From JAZKFP01 sp040386355 (GTDB lineage Bacteria > Pseudomonadota > Gammaproteobacteria > Pseudomonadales > UBA6940), in NCBI GenBank assembly GCA_040386355.1, contig JAZKFP010000068.1, forward strand, positions 1-11,741: a stretch of 11,741 bases of DNA, in the 5' to 3' direction. The position numbers were made by a program, and so were the translations under genes. Within the stretch, counting starts at the first letter, position 1; the number at the start of each line of letters is the position of its first letter. A model generated the notes under the pieces. It worked only from the letters and a program-made list of their open reading frames with translations, was not told the DNA's origin and did no database searches. Below, in pieces: positions 1-5,802 of the stretch.

Positions 1-2
1 GC

Positions 3-182
3 GAGAGTGCATCTAGGTTGTTTGTCATTACCACACCGGTTCCGGATGAGCTGGCATATATTCATGATCGCTGGCCAAAAATTGTGAGTCTTTACGACAG
101 TAATGATGTTGGCCGACTTAATCATGGCTATCGCGTTAATATTCCACTTTCCAGAAGGCAACAACTTGAACTGGCTGCCTGA
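3..182 (+). CDS. C-terminal fragment of an unidentified protein (possibly SRAP/YedK-like)
   Basis: An open frame runs in from the left edge of the window and stops at TGA 180-182, giving about 59 residues. It reads like real protein and overlaps the likely start of the next gene by 17 bases, a common arrangement for translationally coupled genes. The stretch FVITTPVPDELAYIHDRWP loosely resembles the part of SRAP/YedK proteins (HMCES family, which crosslink to abasic sites in single-stranded DNA) that carries the catalytic histidine, IHDR followed by a proline. The residues after this motif do not match the family well and the tail is shorter than in E. coli YedK. A DNA-damage role would suit the neighbouring nuclease, but the family assignment is tentative. 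The N-terminus, including the diagnostic Cys2 of SRAP proteins, lies outside the window. Confidence 0.5.
   Translation, partial: ESASRLFVITTPVPDELAYIHDRWPKIVSLYDSNDVGRLNHGYRVNIPLSRRQQLELAA
153..158 (+). promoter_or_regulatory. Ribosome binding site setting a TTG start for the exonuclease/GIY-YIG gene
   Basis: AGAAGG lies seven bases before TTG 166-168, an ideal spacing. The alternative ATG codons at 103 and 106 have no comparable sequence in front of them and would add 21 residues ahead of the first exonuclease strand. The site lies inside the end of the upstream gene, consistent with translational coupling. Confidence 0.6.
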
Positions 183-1578
183 CCTCGTTTTTTTAGATAC
201 CGAAACCACGGGTGGTGCGCATCTATATGACCGCCTAACGGAAGTGGCTTTGGTAAAGATTCAAAATGGTGAGATTACCGCATCTTGGCAGACCCTGATT
301 AATCCCGGCATTCCCATCCCGAGACAAATCACCGGCTTGACTGGTATCACTGATGAAATGGTCAAGAATAAGCCTGCGTTTGATGAAATTGCTGGTGATT
401 TATACAGCTACTTAGAAGGCGCTGTCATGGTGGCGCACAACGCGCGTTTTGATCATGGATTTCTCAAAACTGAATATAAGCGCATGGGTGGCACGTTAAG
501 GATTAAATCCCTCTGCACAGTCAAGCTATCCCGCAAACTCTATCCCGATGTGCAAGGCCATTCGCTAGACGCCATCATGAAACGCTTTAACCTTAAAACC
601 GATGCACGACATCGCGCTATGGGTGATGTGCAACTGATGCTGGACTTCCTTGAAGCGGCCAAACAGGACTTAGGTTCTATTAAAGTCTTAGAAGCGATTA
701 ATCTTCAATTAAAAGGCCCAACATTACCTGCCGGCATTGATGATAGTTTCATGAAAGAAATCCAAGATGTGCCAGGTGTTTATCTCTTTTATGATGATTC
801 TGGCCTGCCCTTATACATTGGTAAAAGCATCAAACTTAAAACGCGTGTTTTAAATCATTTTGCATCCGATCATGTTACGGCTACAGAAATGGAATTGGCT
901 CAAAAGATCAAGCGTGTGGAATGGAAAGAAACGGCTGGAGAGCTTGGTGCCTTATTATTAGAAGCCAAACTCATTAAGAGTATGCAACCCATTTATAACC
1001 GACTTTTACGGCATCACAAAAAACTGTATGCCATTCAAATGTCAGAACGGTTAAATGATTTGCCTTGGTTAAGAGTGATCACTTTAGAAGATATTGATCC
1101 AACAGAATTAGAGTTTCTTTACGGTATATTCAAAACCAAGAAAGCGGCAAAAGAACTCATCTTTAAATTAGCCGAGCAATTTCAGCTCTGTTGTAAGGTG
1201 CTTGGCATGGAAAAAGGCAAAGGCAAATGCTTTGCACATCAAGTCGGCAAGTGCAGTGGAGTATGCGTAGGGTTAGAAAAGCATGACTTGCATCATCTAA
1301 AATTAAGAAATGCACTAATCGGTTATAAGCTAAAAGCGTGGCCCTATGAAGGTAAAGTGGGCATCAAAGAAATAAACCTTGAAACCAAAAAAGATGAACT
1401 ACATGTGTTTGAACAGTGGTGCTATCTTGATACTGTTGATTCGGATGTTGAGCTTGCTGAATCTGCTAATACGACATATAGCTTGAAATTTGATTTGGAC
1501 ATTTATAGGTTGATTAACAAGGCTTTTGAAAGATTCCCCAATGTAATTCAACTTAACCATAAATTTATTTCTATATAA
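166..1578 (+). CDS. DEDDh 3'-5' exonuclease fused to GIY-YIG (UvrC/Cho-like) nuclease
   Basis: From TTG 166 the protein has 470 residues (491 if ATG 103 is used). Residues about 5-165 form a DnaQ/epsilon-type exonuclease: D11 and E13 in FLDTETTGG, D96 in AHNARFD, and H149 with D154 in RHRAMGD, the full DEDDh set. Residues about 196-290 form a GIY-YIG endonuclease domain like the N-terminus of UvrC and Cho: GVY at 204-206, YIG at 217-219, R227, and E266 in LLLEAKLIK. A cysteine cluster follows (C342, C343, C355, C363, C367), resembling that after the GIY-YIG domain of related proteins. The architecture matches mycobacterial Rv2191-like proteins, usually annotated as polymerase III epsilon/UvrC fusions. 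Inferred role: incision and trimming in DNA repair, in the cytoplasm. It overlaps the convergent membrane-protein gene by eight bases, with no obvious terminator between them. GC is higher than in the genes downstream. Confidence 0.9.
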   Translation: MNWLPDLVFLDTETTGGAHLYDRLTEVALVKIQNGEITASWQTLINPGIPIPRQITGLTGITDEMVKNKPAFDEIAGDLYSYLEGAVMVAHNARFDHGFLKTEYKRMGGTLRIKSLCTVKLSRKLYPDVQGHSLDAIMKRFNLKTDARHRAMGDVQLMLDFLEAAKQDLGSIKVLEAINLQLKGPTLPAGIDDSFMKEIQDVPGVYLFYDDSGLPLYIGKSIKLKTRVLNHFASDHVTATEMELAQKIKRVEWKETAGELGALLLEAKLIKSMQPIYNRLLRHHKKLYAIQMSERLNDLPWLRVITLEDIDPTELEFLYGIFKTKKAAKELIFKLAEQFQLCCKVLGMEKGKGKCFAHQVGKCSGVCVGLEKHDLHHLKLRNALIGYKLKAWPYEGKVGIKEINLETKKDELHVFEQWCYLDTVDSDVELAESANTTYSLKFDLDIYRLINKAFERFPNVIQLNHKFISI

Positions 1579-1942
1579 TTTTGTAGTTCAAAATTACAGC
1601 TGCGAGTAGCAAGATTATTTCCATAGTTGCAATTGCTAATGTAATCCTTTTAACTGGGCGAAATTTATAAACTGTTGTTAATCGATATAAAACGATTGGA
1701 ACATAAAGTATGAGTGAAAAAATTATCCCAATTTGATGTAACTCTGCCTGCGATGCGAGATATCCAAAAAAGCCAGCTAAACCAAATTGCAAGCCTCCAT
1801 AAATAACAAGATATTCACTCCAACCTGAATTATTTAAAGTTAAATATCCTGAAGCCTTTGACGTTTGAGTTTTTTGAAAAGTGCACCACAATGCAAATAA
1901 GATGTAAATTGCAGCATTAATCCATAAGTAAACTTCAATCAT
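1571..1942 (-). CDS. Four-helix inner-membrane protein, DUF4345-like
   Basis: A 123-residue hydrophobic protein from ATG 1940-1942; GTG 1946-1948 is an alternative start two codons upstream, and neither has a strong Shine-Dalgarno sequence. Four hydrophobic segments are visible: near the N-terminus (INAAIYILFALW), in the middle (YLVIYGGLQFGLAGFFGYL), then IGIIFSLILYVPIVLYRL, and at the C-terminus (ITLAIATMEIILLLAAVIL). The hydrophilic lead-in SGWSEYLVIYGGLQ followed by a Gly-rich helix is characteristic of DUF4345, a family of small membrane proteins of unknown function. It is the last gene of a three-gene minus-strand set and begins just after a terminator hairpin, so it depends on read-through or on a promoter I could not identify. 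Its stop codon TAG lies inside the end of the convergent nuclease gene. Confidence 0.7.
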   Translation of the reverse strand: MIEVYLWINAAIYILFALWCTFQKTQTSKASGYLTLNNSGWSEYLVIYGGLQFGLAGFFGYLASQAELHQIGIIFSLILYVPIVLYRLTTVYKFRPVKRITLAIATMEIILLLAAVILNYKII

Positions 1943-1953
1943 ATCCACACGCT

Positions 1954-1979
1954 AAAAAAATGCAGCTGTAATTAGCTGC
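1954..1979 (-). terminator. Rho-independent terminator overlapping the stop of the 65-residue acidic protein gene
   Basis: On the minus strand a perfect 6-bp stem, GCAGCT with AGCTGC, encloses a six-base loop and is followed by CA and seven T (A-run 1954-1960 on the plus strand). The TAA stop of the upstream acidic-protein gene falls at the stem/loop junction, so a terminating ribosome would cover the hairpin. Confidence 0.7.
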
Positions 1980-2169
1980 CAATGCTGATTGTTGTTTCAT
2001 CACTATCGTTTTCATCAGGTTCAACAGGATTTCCACCAGACTCTGAATCTGTGTCGGGAAAGTCATATTTAGGCTGATCAATTGTGGTTTCAGTCTGTTC
2101 ATTATCTTTTAAATCATCAAACTTCAAGTCATCGCTAGAACTCATTAAGTTTTCTATATTAGTCATCAT
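1972..2169 (-). CDS. Small, highly acidic, probably disordered protein (65 aa), function unknown
   Basis: I do not recognise this protein. The frame is open back to 2226, but the first 19 codons lie over a terminator hairpin. A GGAG Shine-Dalgarno sequence sits seven bases before ATG 2167-2169, so the 65-residue form is preferred; a second ATG follows immediately. The sequence is rich in Asp, Glu, Ser, Thr and Asn, has almost no hydrophobic core, contains motifs such as SDDLKFDDLKD and SGGNPVEPDEND, and ends in ISIGS. No signal peptide or transmembrane segment is visible. It lies between a small secreted protein gene and a DUF4345-like membrane protein gene on the same strand. Its ribosome binding site starts within a few bases of the preceding terminator, so it has no room for its own promoter. 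Low complexity means the gene could be lineage-restricted; the good ribosome binding site is the main evidence that it is real. Confidence 0.6.
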   Translation of the reverse strand: MMTNIENLMSSSDDLKFDDLKDNEQTETTIDQPKYDFPDTDSESGGNPVEPDENDSDETTISIGS

Positions 2170-2180
2170 ATTCAGACTCC

Positions 2181-2220
2181 AAAAATAAAAAAATTGTGAG
2201 GTTAAGAATTTAACCTCACA
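2181..2220 (-). terminator. Strong Rho-independent terminator after the small secreted protein gene
   Basis: A perfect 11-bp inverted repeat (TGTGAGGTTAA 2195-2205 and its complement 2210-2220) with a four-base loop is followed, reading on the minus strand, by a long T-rich tract (plus-strand A-runs 2187-2193 and 2181-2185). The T-tract ends only about 11 bases before the ATG of the next gene. Confidence 0.85.
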
Positions 2221-2234
2221 TTTCAAATAAAAAA

Positions 2235-2534
2235 TTATTTAGGATTTACCTCTACGCCACCATCTTTAGGTTTATCGGACGTATTTTTGCCTTTAGATTT
2301 TGATTTAGTTTTGTGATGATTGAAATCTTTATTCACATTATGCTGCTCATTAGATGTATTAAATTCTGTTGGATCGGCAGGTTTTTTTTCTAAATAGTTT
2401 CCATTTTCAGTTGAATTAGGCAAAATTTCTTTTTGGTTTTGAGCAGGTGGGTTTCCGTCAACTGGCTCAGAATATACTTGAACAGAAAAGGTTGAAATGA
2501 CACTTGCTAAAAGTAATGTGTAAAGTTTATTCAT
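2235..2534 (-). CDS. Small exported, hydrophilic protein of unknown function (99 aa)
   Basis: ATG 2532-2534 is preceded by GGAG at six bases, so it is preferred over an in-frame ATG 12 codons upstream. The protein begins MNKLYTLLLASVISTFSVQ, a typical Sec signal peptide with a short basic start and a hydrophobic core, with likely cleavage near VYS/EP around residue 22. The mature part (about 77 residues) has no cysteines, is rich in Asn, Pro, Glu and Lys, carries a basic patch (HHKTKSKSKGK) and looks intrinsically disordered. Inferred location is periplasmic or extracellular. It is the first gene of the minus-strand set, has a plausible promoter just upstream, and is followed by a strong terminator. 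Small lysine-rich exported proteins of this type often escape family assignment and I do not recognise this one. Confidence 0.65.
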   Translation of the reverse strand: MNKLYTLLLASVISTFSVQVYSEPVDGNPPAQNQKEILPNSTENGNYLEKKPADPTEFNTSNEQHNVNKDFNHHKTKSKSKGKNTSDKPKDGGVEVNPK

Positions 2535-2570
2535 ATAAATCTCCATAAAACTAATTTGCTTGATTAACAT

Positions 2571-2600
2571 ATTTTAGGTATTAAATATTATTGAACTCAA
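2571..2600 (-). promoter_or_regulatory. Candidate sigma-70-type promoter for the small exported protein gene
   Basis: Reading on the minus strand, TTGAGT (complement of 2595-2600) and TAAAAT (complement of 2571-2576) are separated by 18 bases. Transcription would start near 2563, leaving a leader of about 30 bases that contains the GGAG ribosome binding site. The rest of the 2571-2800 intergenic region is AT-rich and I see no gene in it. No convincing promoter pair stood out for the divergent plus-strand gene at 2801. Confidence 0.4.
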
Positions 2601-2800
2601 ATCAAGTTTTATGTAGGAAATAGAATGATAATGATGTGAGAATTCTCTTAAAAATGTTTGGTAGATTGCAGAATTTGGGCTATGTGCGATAGCAGACGTA
2701 TTAAAAATATTTATAAGTAAATACTGATTAAGTTACTTAAATTCAATCTAATTACTAAAATTCATCGTGGAATCGTTTTTATATTGTTAGGAAATTAATT

Positions 2801-3667
2801 ATGAAAAAAGGTGCGATTAAAAAATTCAACCCTACTCAAAAACAAAATAGTAAGCCTGGTCATGAGAGTCAAATGTTTCCTGAGCCGGAATATATAAGTA
2901 AAGATTATCGGGCTTCTGAAAAATTACTTAACAAAATTGCCTTAATTACCGGAGGTGATAGTGGAATTGGCAGGGCTATAGCCGTCGCATTTGCAATGGA
3001 AGGTGCTGATTTAGCAATTCAATATCTTAACGAACACGAGGATGCGGAAAAGACCAAGTTATTAGTTGAAAAAACAGGCAGGAAATGTTTACTCATTCCT
3101 GGAGATCTAAGAGATGCGAAATTCTCTAAATCAATTGTAGATAAAACAATTAAGAAATATGGAAAACTCAATATTGTCGTCAACAATGCTGCTGAACATT
3201 TTTCTAGTAAGCAATTTTTGGAGTTAGAGGATTCAAAAATAGTTGACACTTTTAATGTGAATGTCTTTCCATTATTTTATGTAATTAAAGCGGCTCTGCC
3301 ATACCTTAAAAAAGGCAGCAGCATTATTAATACAGCTTCAGTAACAGCTTATAGAGGAAGCGATCATTTAATTGATTACTCTTCAACAAAAGGAGCAATA
3401 GTTAGCTTAACAAGATCTTTATCAAAGCAACTTATTAAAAAAGGCATTTATGTTAATGCTGTCGCACCCGGGCCTATATGGACACCGTTGATAGTGTCAA
3501 CTTTCAGTAAAAAGGAAATCAAGGAATTCGGTATCAAAACTCCCATGCAAAGAGCTGGTCAACCCAGTGAGGTTGCACCATGTTATGTGTTTCTAGCTTC
3601 TGATGATTCTTCGTATATGAGTGGGCAAGTACTACACCCTAATGGTGGAGAAATTATTAACGGCTAA
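2801..3667 (+). CDS. Short-chain dehydrogenase/reductase, YghA/YhdF (general stress protein 39) type
   Basis: A 288-residue NAD(P)-dependent oxidoreductase. An N-terminal extension of about 40 residues rich in Lys, Gln and Pro (with FPEPEYISKDYRAS) precedes the Rossmann fold, as is usual for the YghA/YhdF branch of the SDR family. The cofactor loop TGGDSGIGR is at 50-58 and NNAA at 128-131. The catalytic residues are in place: N154, S180 in NTASVTAYRGS, and Y193 with K197 in YSSTK. The proteins of this branch are often stress-induced and their physiological substrates are poorly defined. The start has AGGA eight bases upstream. The gene is monocistronic and converges on the general stress protein gene, sharing a long hairpin terminator with it. 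The neighbouring stress genes support a stress-related role, which remains inference. Confidence 0.9.
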   Translation: MKKGAIKKFNPTQKQNSKPGHESQMFPEPEYISKDYRASEKLLNKIALITGGDSGIGRAIAVAFAMEGADLAIQYLNEHEDAEKTKLLVEKTGRKCLLIPGDLRDAKFSKSIVDKTIKKYGKLNIVVNNAAEHFSSKQFLELEDSKIVDTFNVNVFPLFYVIKAALPYLKKGSSIINTASVTAYRGSDHLIDYSSTKGAIVSLTRSLSKQLIKKGIYVNAVAPGPIWTPLIVSTFSKKEIKEFGIKTPMQRAGQPSEVAPCYVFLASDDSSYMSGQVLHPNGGEIING

Positions 3668-3696
3668 TAGTAAAAATAGCCGTTAATAAATGTTTT
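3654..3696. terminator. Hairpin terminator between convergent SDR and stress-protein genes
   Basis: A perfect 13-bp inverted repeat (TTATTAACGGCTA 3654-3666 with its complement 3677-3689) encloses a 10-base loop. TTTT at 3693-3696 follows on the plus strand, and the minus-strand flank is also T-rich. The stem covers the SDR stop codon and lies six bases from the stop of the convergent gene, so it probably serves both directions. Confidence 0.7.
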
Positions 3697-4192
3697 ATAC
3701 ACCTGTGGGATTCCAGACACTTTCTAAACGTTGCTTGTCCTCAATTGATTTAGCATCTACACCAATTAAAATGTCGCCTTGTTTAACATTTGCCTCATAT
3801 TCTTTCAAAGTGTCTTCAGGTATTCCCCAGCCGATTAAAGCACCGACTAAACCACCAGTTACCCCGCCAGCACCTGCCCCAGCTACTGCAGCTGCTAAAG
3901 GTCCGGCAACCCAAATTCCTAATCCCGGTAACACTAAGGCAGTTCCAATTGCAGCGACTCCTGCAGCAATTGCGCCAATAGTGCCGCCAACTGTTCCACC
4001 AATGGCAGCGCCTTCCGCTAATTTGCTGCCTACTTCGGTTTCTAATGTGGCATGTTTGCCATAATATTTTTCTCTCGTATCTTCAGACATAACAACGTTA
4101 ATATCACTATCACTATATCCAGCTTGAGAAGCTAGTCGATAAGCATTTTCAGCACTTTCTTTGTCTTTAAAAAGACCTGTAACGAAACTCAT
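3695..4192 (-). CDS. General stress protein: YflT-like N-terminal domain plus glycine-zipper membrane segment
   Basis: A 165-residue protein from ATG 4190-4192, chosen because GGAG stands six bases upstream; the frame is open further but lacks a better start. Residues 1-45 (SFVTGLFKDKESAENAYRL, then GYSDSDINVVMSEDTR) match the pattern of the heat/stress-induced YflT domain. Residues about 58-125 are a Gly/Ala-rich hydrophobic stretch with repeated GxxxG spacings (AAIGGTVGGTIGAIAAG, GAGAGGVTGGLVGALIGWG), predicting two closely packed membrane helices or a glycine zipper. A short hydrophilic tail (about 123-165) contains GDILIGVDA. Proteins of this build are widespread in proteobacterial stress regulons, but their biochemical role is not established. 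The gene lies 46 bases behind the hemerythrin gene and is probably co-transcribed with it. Confidence 0.8.
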   Translation of the reverse strand: MSFVTGLFKDKESAENAYRLASQAGYSDSDINVVMSEDTREKYYGKHATLETEVGSKLAEGAAIGGTVGGTIGAIAAGVAAIGTALVLPGLGIWVAGPLAAAVAGAGAGGVTGGLVGALIGWGIPEDTLKEYEANVKQGDILIGVDAKSIEDKQRLESVWNPTGV

Positions 4193-4238
4193 GTTGTTCT
4201 CCATTGAATTAAAATATTTAAACTTTAAAAAATTTACG

Positions 4239-4736
4239 TTAAGCATATTCTTCAGAAAGTTGCTGCTTACGCTCTAGCATTTTTGTACCTAATTCAACCA
4301 TGTCTAATTTCGTCTCCTTGGCTTCTGGAAACATTTCTTTCTCTTCTTCTTTCACATGGTGTTTAACGTATTCGCTCATGACTTTTACATTAGCGTCGTA
4401 CATATCACCATCAGGTTCAACACCTTTAACTTTTGCGATCAGTTCTTTCAAACTTGCGTGTTCAACGATAGCTTCAGGTACTAATTCGTGATCTTTTAAA
4501 GCTTTTTGGACTGCAGGATAAAAAATCTCTTCTTCCACTTGAGCATGAATCGTTAACTCTTTACAGATTTGATCCACGATTTGTTTTTTCTTTTTATCAG
4601 ATTTAGTGGCTTCAAATTCTTTGAATAATCCGTCAACTAATTTGTGATCTGCTTTCAATATTGCAGTTGCTTCATTTTTATTAGCATTAACTTTTAAAGT
4701 CTTGCCATTAATCTGTTTTGAGTCGGTAGTAAGCAT
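4239..4736 (-). CDS. Hemerythrin HHE-domain protein
   Basis: A 165-residue, mostly helical, charged protein. The expected di-iron ligands are visible: H31 in ADHKLVDGLF, H64 and E68 in IHAQVEEEIFYP, H93 in VEHASLKEL, and H127 with E131 in HHVKEEEKEMFP. After an N-terminal lead of about 20 residues the four-helix bundle spans roughly residues 22-140, and a hydrophilic helix follows. Hemerythrin-like proteins bind O2 or act in oxidative, nitrosative or iron stress; the exact role here cannot be read from the sequence. No signal peptide is visible, so the protein is presumably cytoplasmic. The start ATG has GGAG seven bases upstream. It is the promoter-proximal gene of a pair with the YflT-type stress protein and is divergent from the second SDR gene. 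Confidence 0.9.
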   Translation of the reverse strand: MLTTDSKQINGKTLKVNANKNEATAILKADHKLVDGLFKEFEATKSDKKKKQIVDQICKELTIHAQVEEEIFYPAVQKALKDHELVPEAIVEHASLKELIAKVKGVEPDGDMYDANVKVMSEYVKHHVKEEEKEMFPEAKETKLDMVELGTKMLERKQQLSEEYA

Positions 4737-4795
4737 TTTGTATCTCCATGATATAAATAATTTTTGTAAACCTTTTCAGGTTAACCATTTAATAT

Positions 4796-4864
4796 CTATT
4801 TCATCATTGCCCACATCAGCAAATCTCCTATTTCTTTGTCAGTAGGTTTTATTAATTTGTAGTC
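4796..4864 (-). pseudogene. Possible short gene relic resembling part of a CtaG-type cytochrome oxidase assembly protein
   Basis: Between two stops on the minus strand, 22 codons end in TAG 4796-4798 and include PTDKEIGDLLMWAMMK. The pattern of Asp, two polar residues, Ile-Gly-x-Leu-Leu-Met-Trp recalls the conserved DQQLGGLIMW segment of caa3-type CtaG proteins as I remember it. There is no start codon at the beginning and nothing recognisable beyond this stretch, so it can only be a relic, or chance. An AGGAG eight bases before the internal ATG 4814-4816 could also make a six-codon leader ORF ahead of the hemerythrin gene. Confidence 0.2.
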
Positions 4865-4884
4865 TCATAATTAATTCTTACAAT
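4857..4884 (+). promoter_or_regulatory. Candidate promoter for the second SDR gene
   Basis: TTGTAG (4857-4862) and TACAAT (4879-4884) are 16 bases apart on the plus strand, about 80 bases before the ATG at 4965. The -10 matches five of six consensus positions and the -35 only three of six, so this is a weak call. The rest of 4737-4964 is AT-rich, with a short inverted repeat AACCT/AGGTT near 4770-4783. Confidence 0.25.
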
Positions 4885-4964
4885 GATTTAAGCGTAATCC
4901 TACTTAAAATAATTTTTATTAAAAATCACACTACTAATTAAACTTAAATTCAAGGAAGTTTTTA

Positions 4965-5726
4965 ATGAAAAGGTTTCAAGGTAAGGTAATTATTATCACA
5001 GGTGCTGGTTCAGGTATTGGCGCCGCAACAGCAAAGAGATTTTCTGAAGAAGGTGAAAATGTACTATTAGTTGGGAAAACACTTTCTAAACTAGAAAATA
5101 TTGCTAAGGAATTACCTTCTGAGAGAACAGTAATAACGGAAATCGATGTATCTATTCATCATCAGGTAGTTAGCATGATGGAGTATGCAATTGATTGTTT
5201 TGGTCAGATTGATGTACTGGTTAATAACGCAGGAATTTTTGTTGAGGGGGATATTACAAAAGTAAGTATTGAAGATTGGCAAAGAGTGCAAAATACGAAT
5301 GTAAATGGTGTATTTTATGCTTCAAAAGAAGCAATGCCCTATTTAGAAATTTCCAACGGTTGCATTGTTAATACTGCTTCTGTATCTGGATTAGGAGGAG
5401 ATTGGAATTTAAGTGCCTACAATACTTCAAAAGGCGCTGTAGTTAATTTAACTCGTGTTATGGCAATGGATTTTGCATCAAGAGGAGTAAGAGTGAATGC
5501 TATATGCCCCAGCTTAACTTTTACTAATATGACCAAAGATATTTTAGAGAATAAACAATTACTTGAAAAATTTTGTGAACGAATTCCAATGGGAAGAGGT
5601 GCAAATCCCGAAGAGGTTGCCGCAGCAATTGCATTTCTAGCAAGCCCTGATGCTTCATTTATAACTGGCGTGAATTTGCCTGTTGATGGTGGATTAACTG
5701 CTTCAAATGGACAACCCGCTGGGTAA
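4965..5726 (+). CDS. Classical short-chain dehydrogenase/reductase
   Basis: A 253-residue NAD(P)-dependent oxidoreductase of the classical SDR size. The sequence shows the Rossmann loop TGAGSGIG at 12-19, a conserved D61 after the fourth strand, NNAG at 87-90, N114, S139 in NTASVSG, Y152 with K156 in YNTSK, and the C-terminal PVDGGLTA segment. The residues after the second strand (VGKTLSKLE, about 36-44) include a basic residue where NADP-preferring enzymes usually have one, suggesting NADP(H), though this is not decisive. AGGAAG stands six bases before the ATG. The substrate cannot be told from the sequence. It is divergent from the hemerythrin gene and ends before a terminator that separates it from ligD. 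It differs from the SDR at 2801 in lacking the long N-terminal extension, so the two are not recent duplicates. Confidence 0.9.
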   Translation: MKRFQGKVIIITGAGSGIGAATAKRFSEEGENVLLVGKTLSKLENIAKELPSERTVITEIDVSIHHQVVSMMEYAIDCFGQIDVLVNNAGIFVEGDITKVSIEDWQRVQNTNVNGVFYASKEAMPYLEISNGCIVNTASVSGLGGDWNLSAYNTSKGAVVNLTRVMAMDFASRGVRVNAICPSLTFTNMTKDILENKQLLEKFCERIPMGRGANPEEVAAAIAFLASPDASFITGVNLPVDGGLTASNGQPAG

Positions 5727-5752
5727 AGATTTGAAAAAAGGCAATGAAGGTT

Positions 5753-5777
5753 TTGTGTGCTGACGCACAATCTTTTT
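5753..5777 (+). terminator. Rho-independent terminator between the SDR gene and ligD
   Basis: TTGTGTG (5753-5759) pairs with CGCACAA (5764-5770) through one T-G pair around a four-base loop, followed by TCTTTTT. It lies 27 bases after the SDR stop and only 25 bases before the ligD ATG, which leaves almost no room for a conventional ligD promoter downstream of it. Confidence 0.7.
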
Positions 5778-5802
5778 AATTATTATCAACTAATATCTAG
5801 GT

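Noticed and set aside
3690..4064. Plus-strand ORF rich in Pro, Ala and Thr opposite the YflT-type gene
   Set aside because: It is the complement of the Gly/Ala-rich membrane segment. The other strand has a good ribosome binding site and a recognisable domain.
5417..5770. Minus-strand ORF of 117 codons opposite the second SDR
   Set aside because: It is antisense to conserved SDR motifs, has no family resemblance, and starts inside the terminator hairpin.
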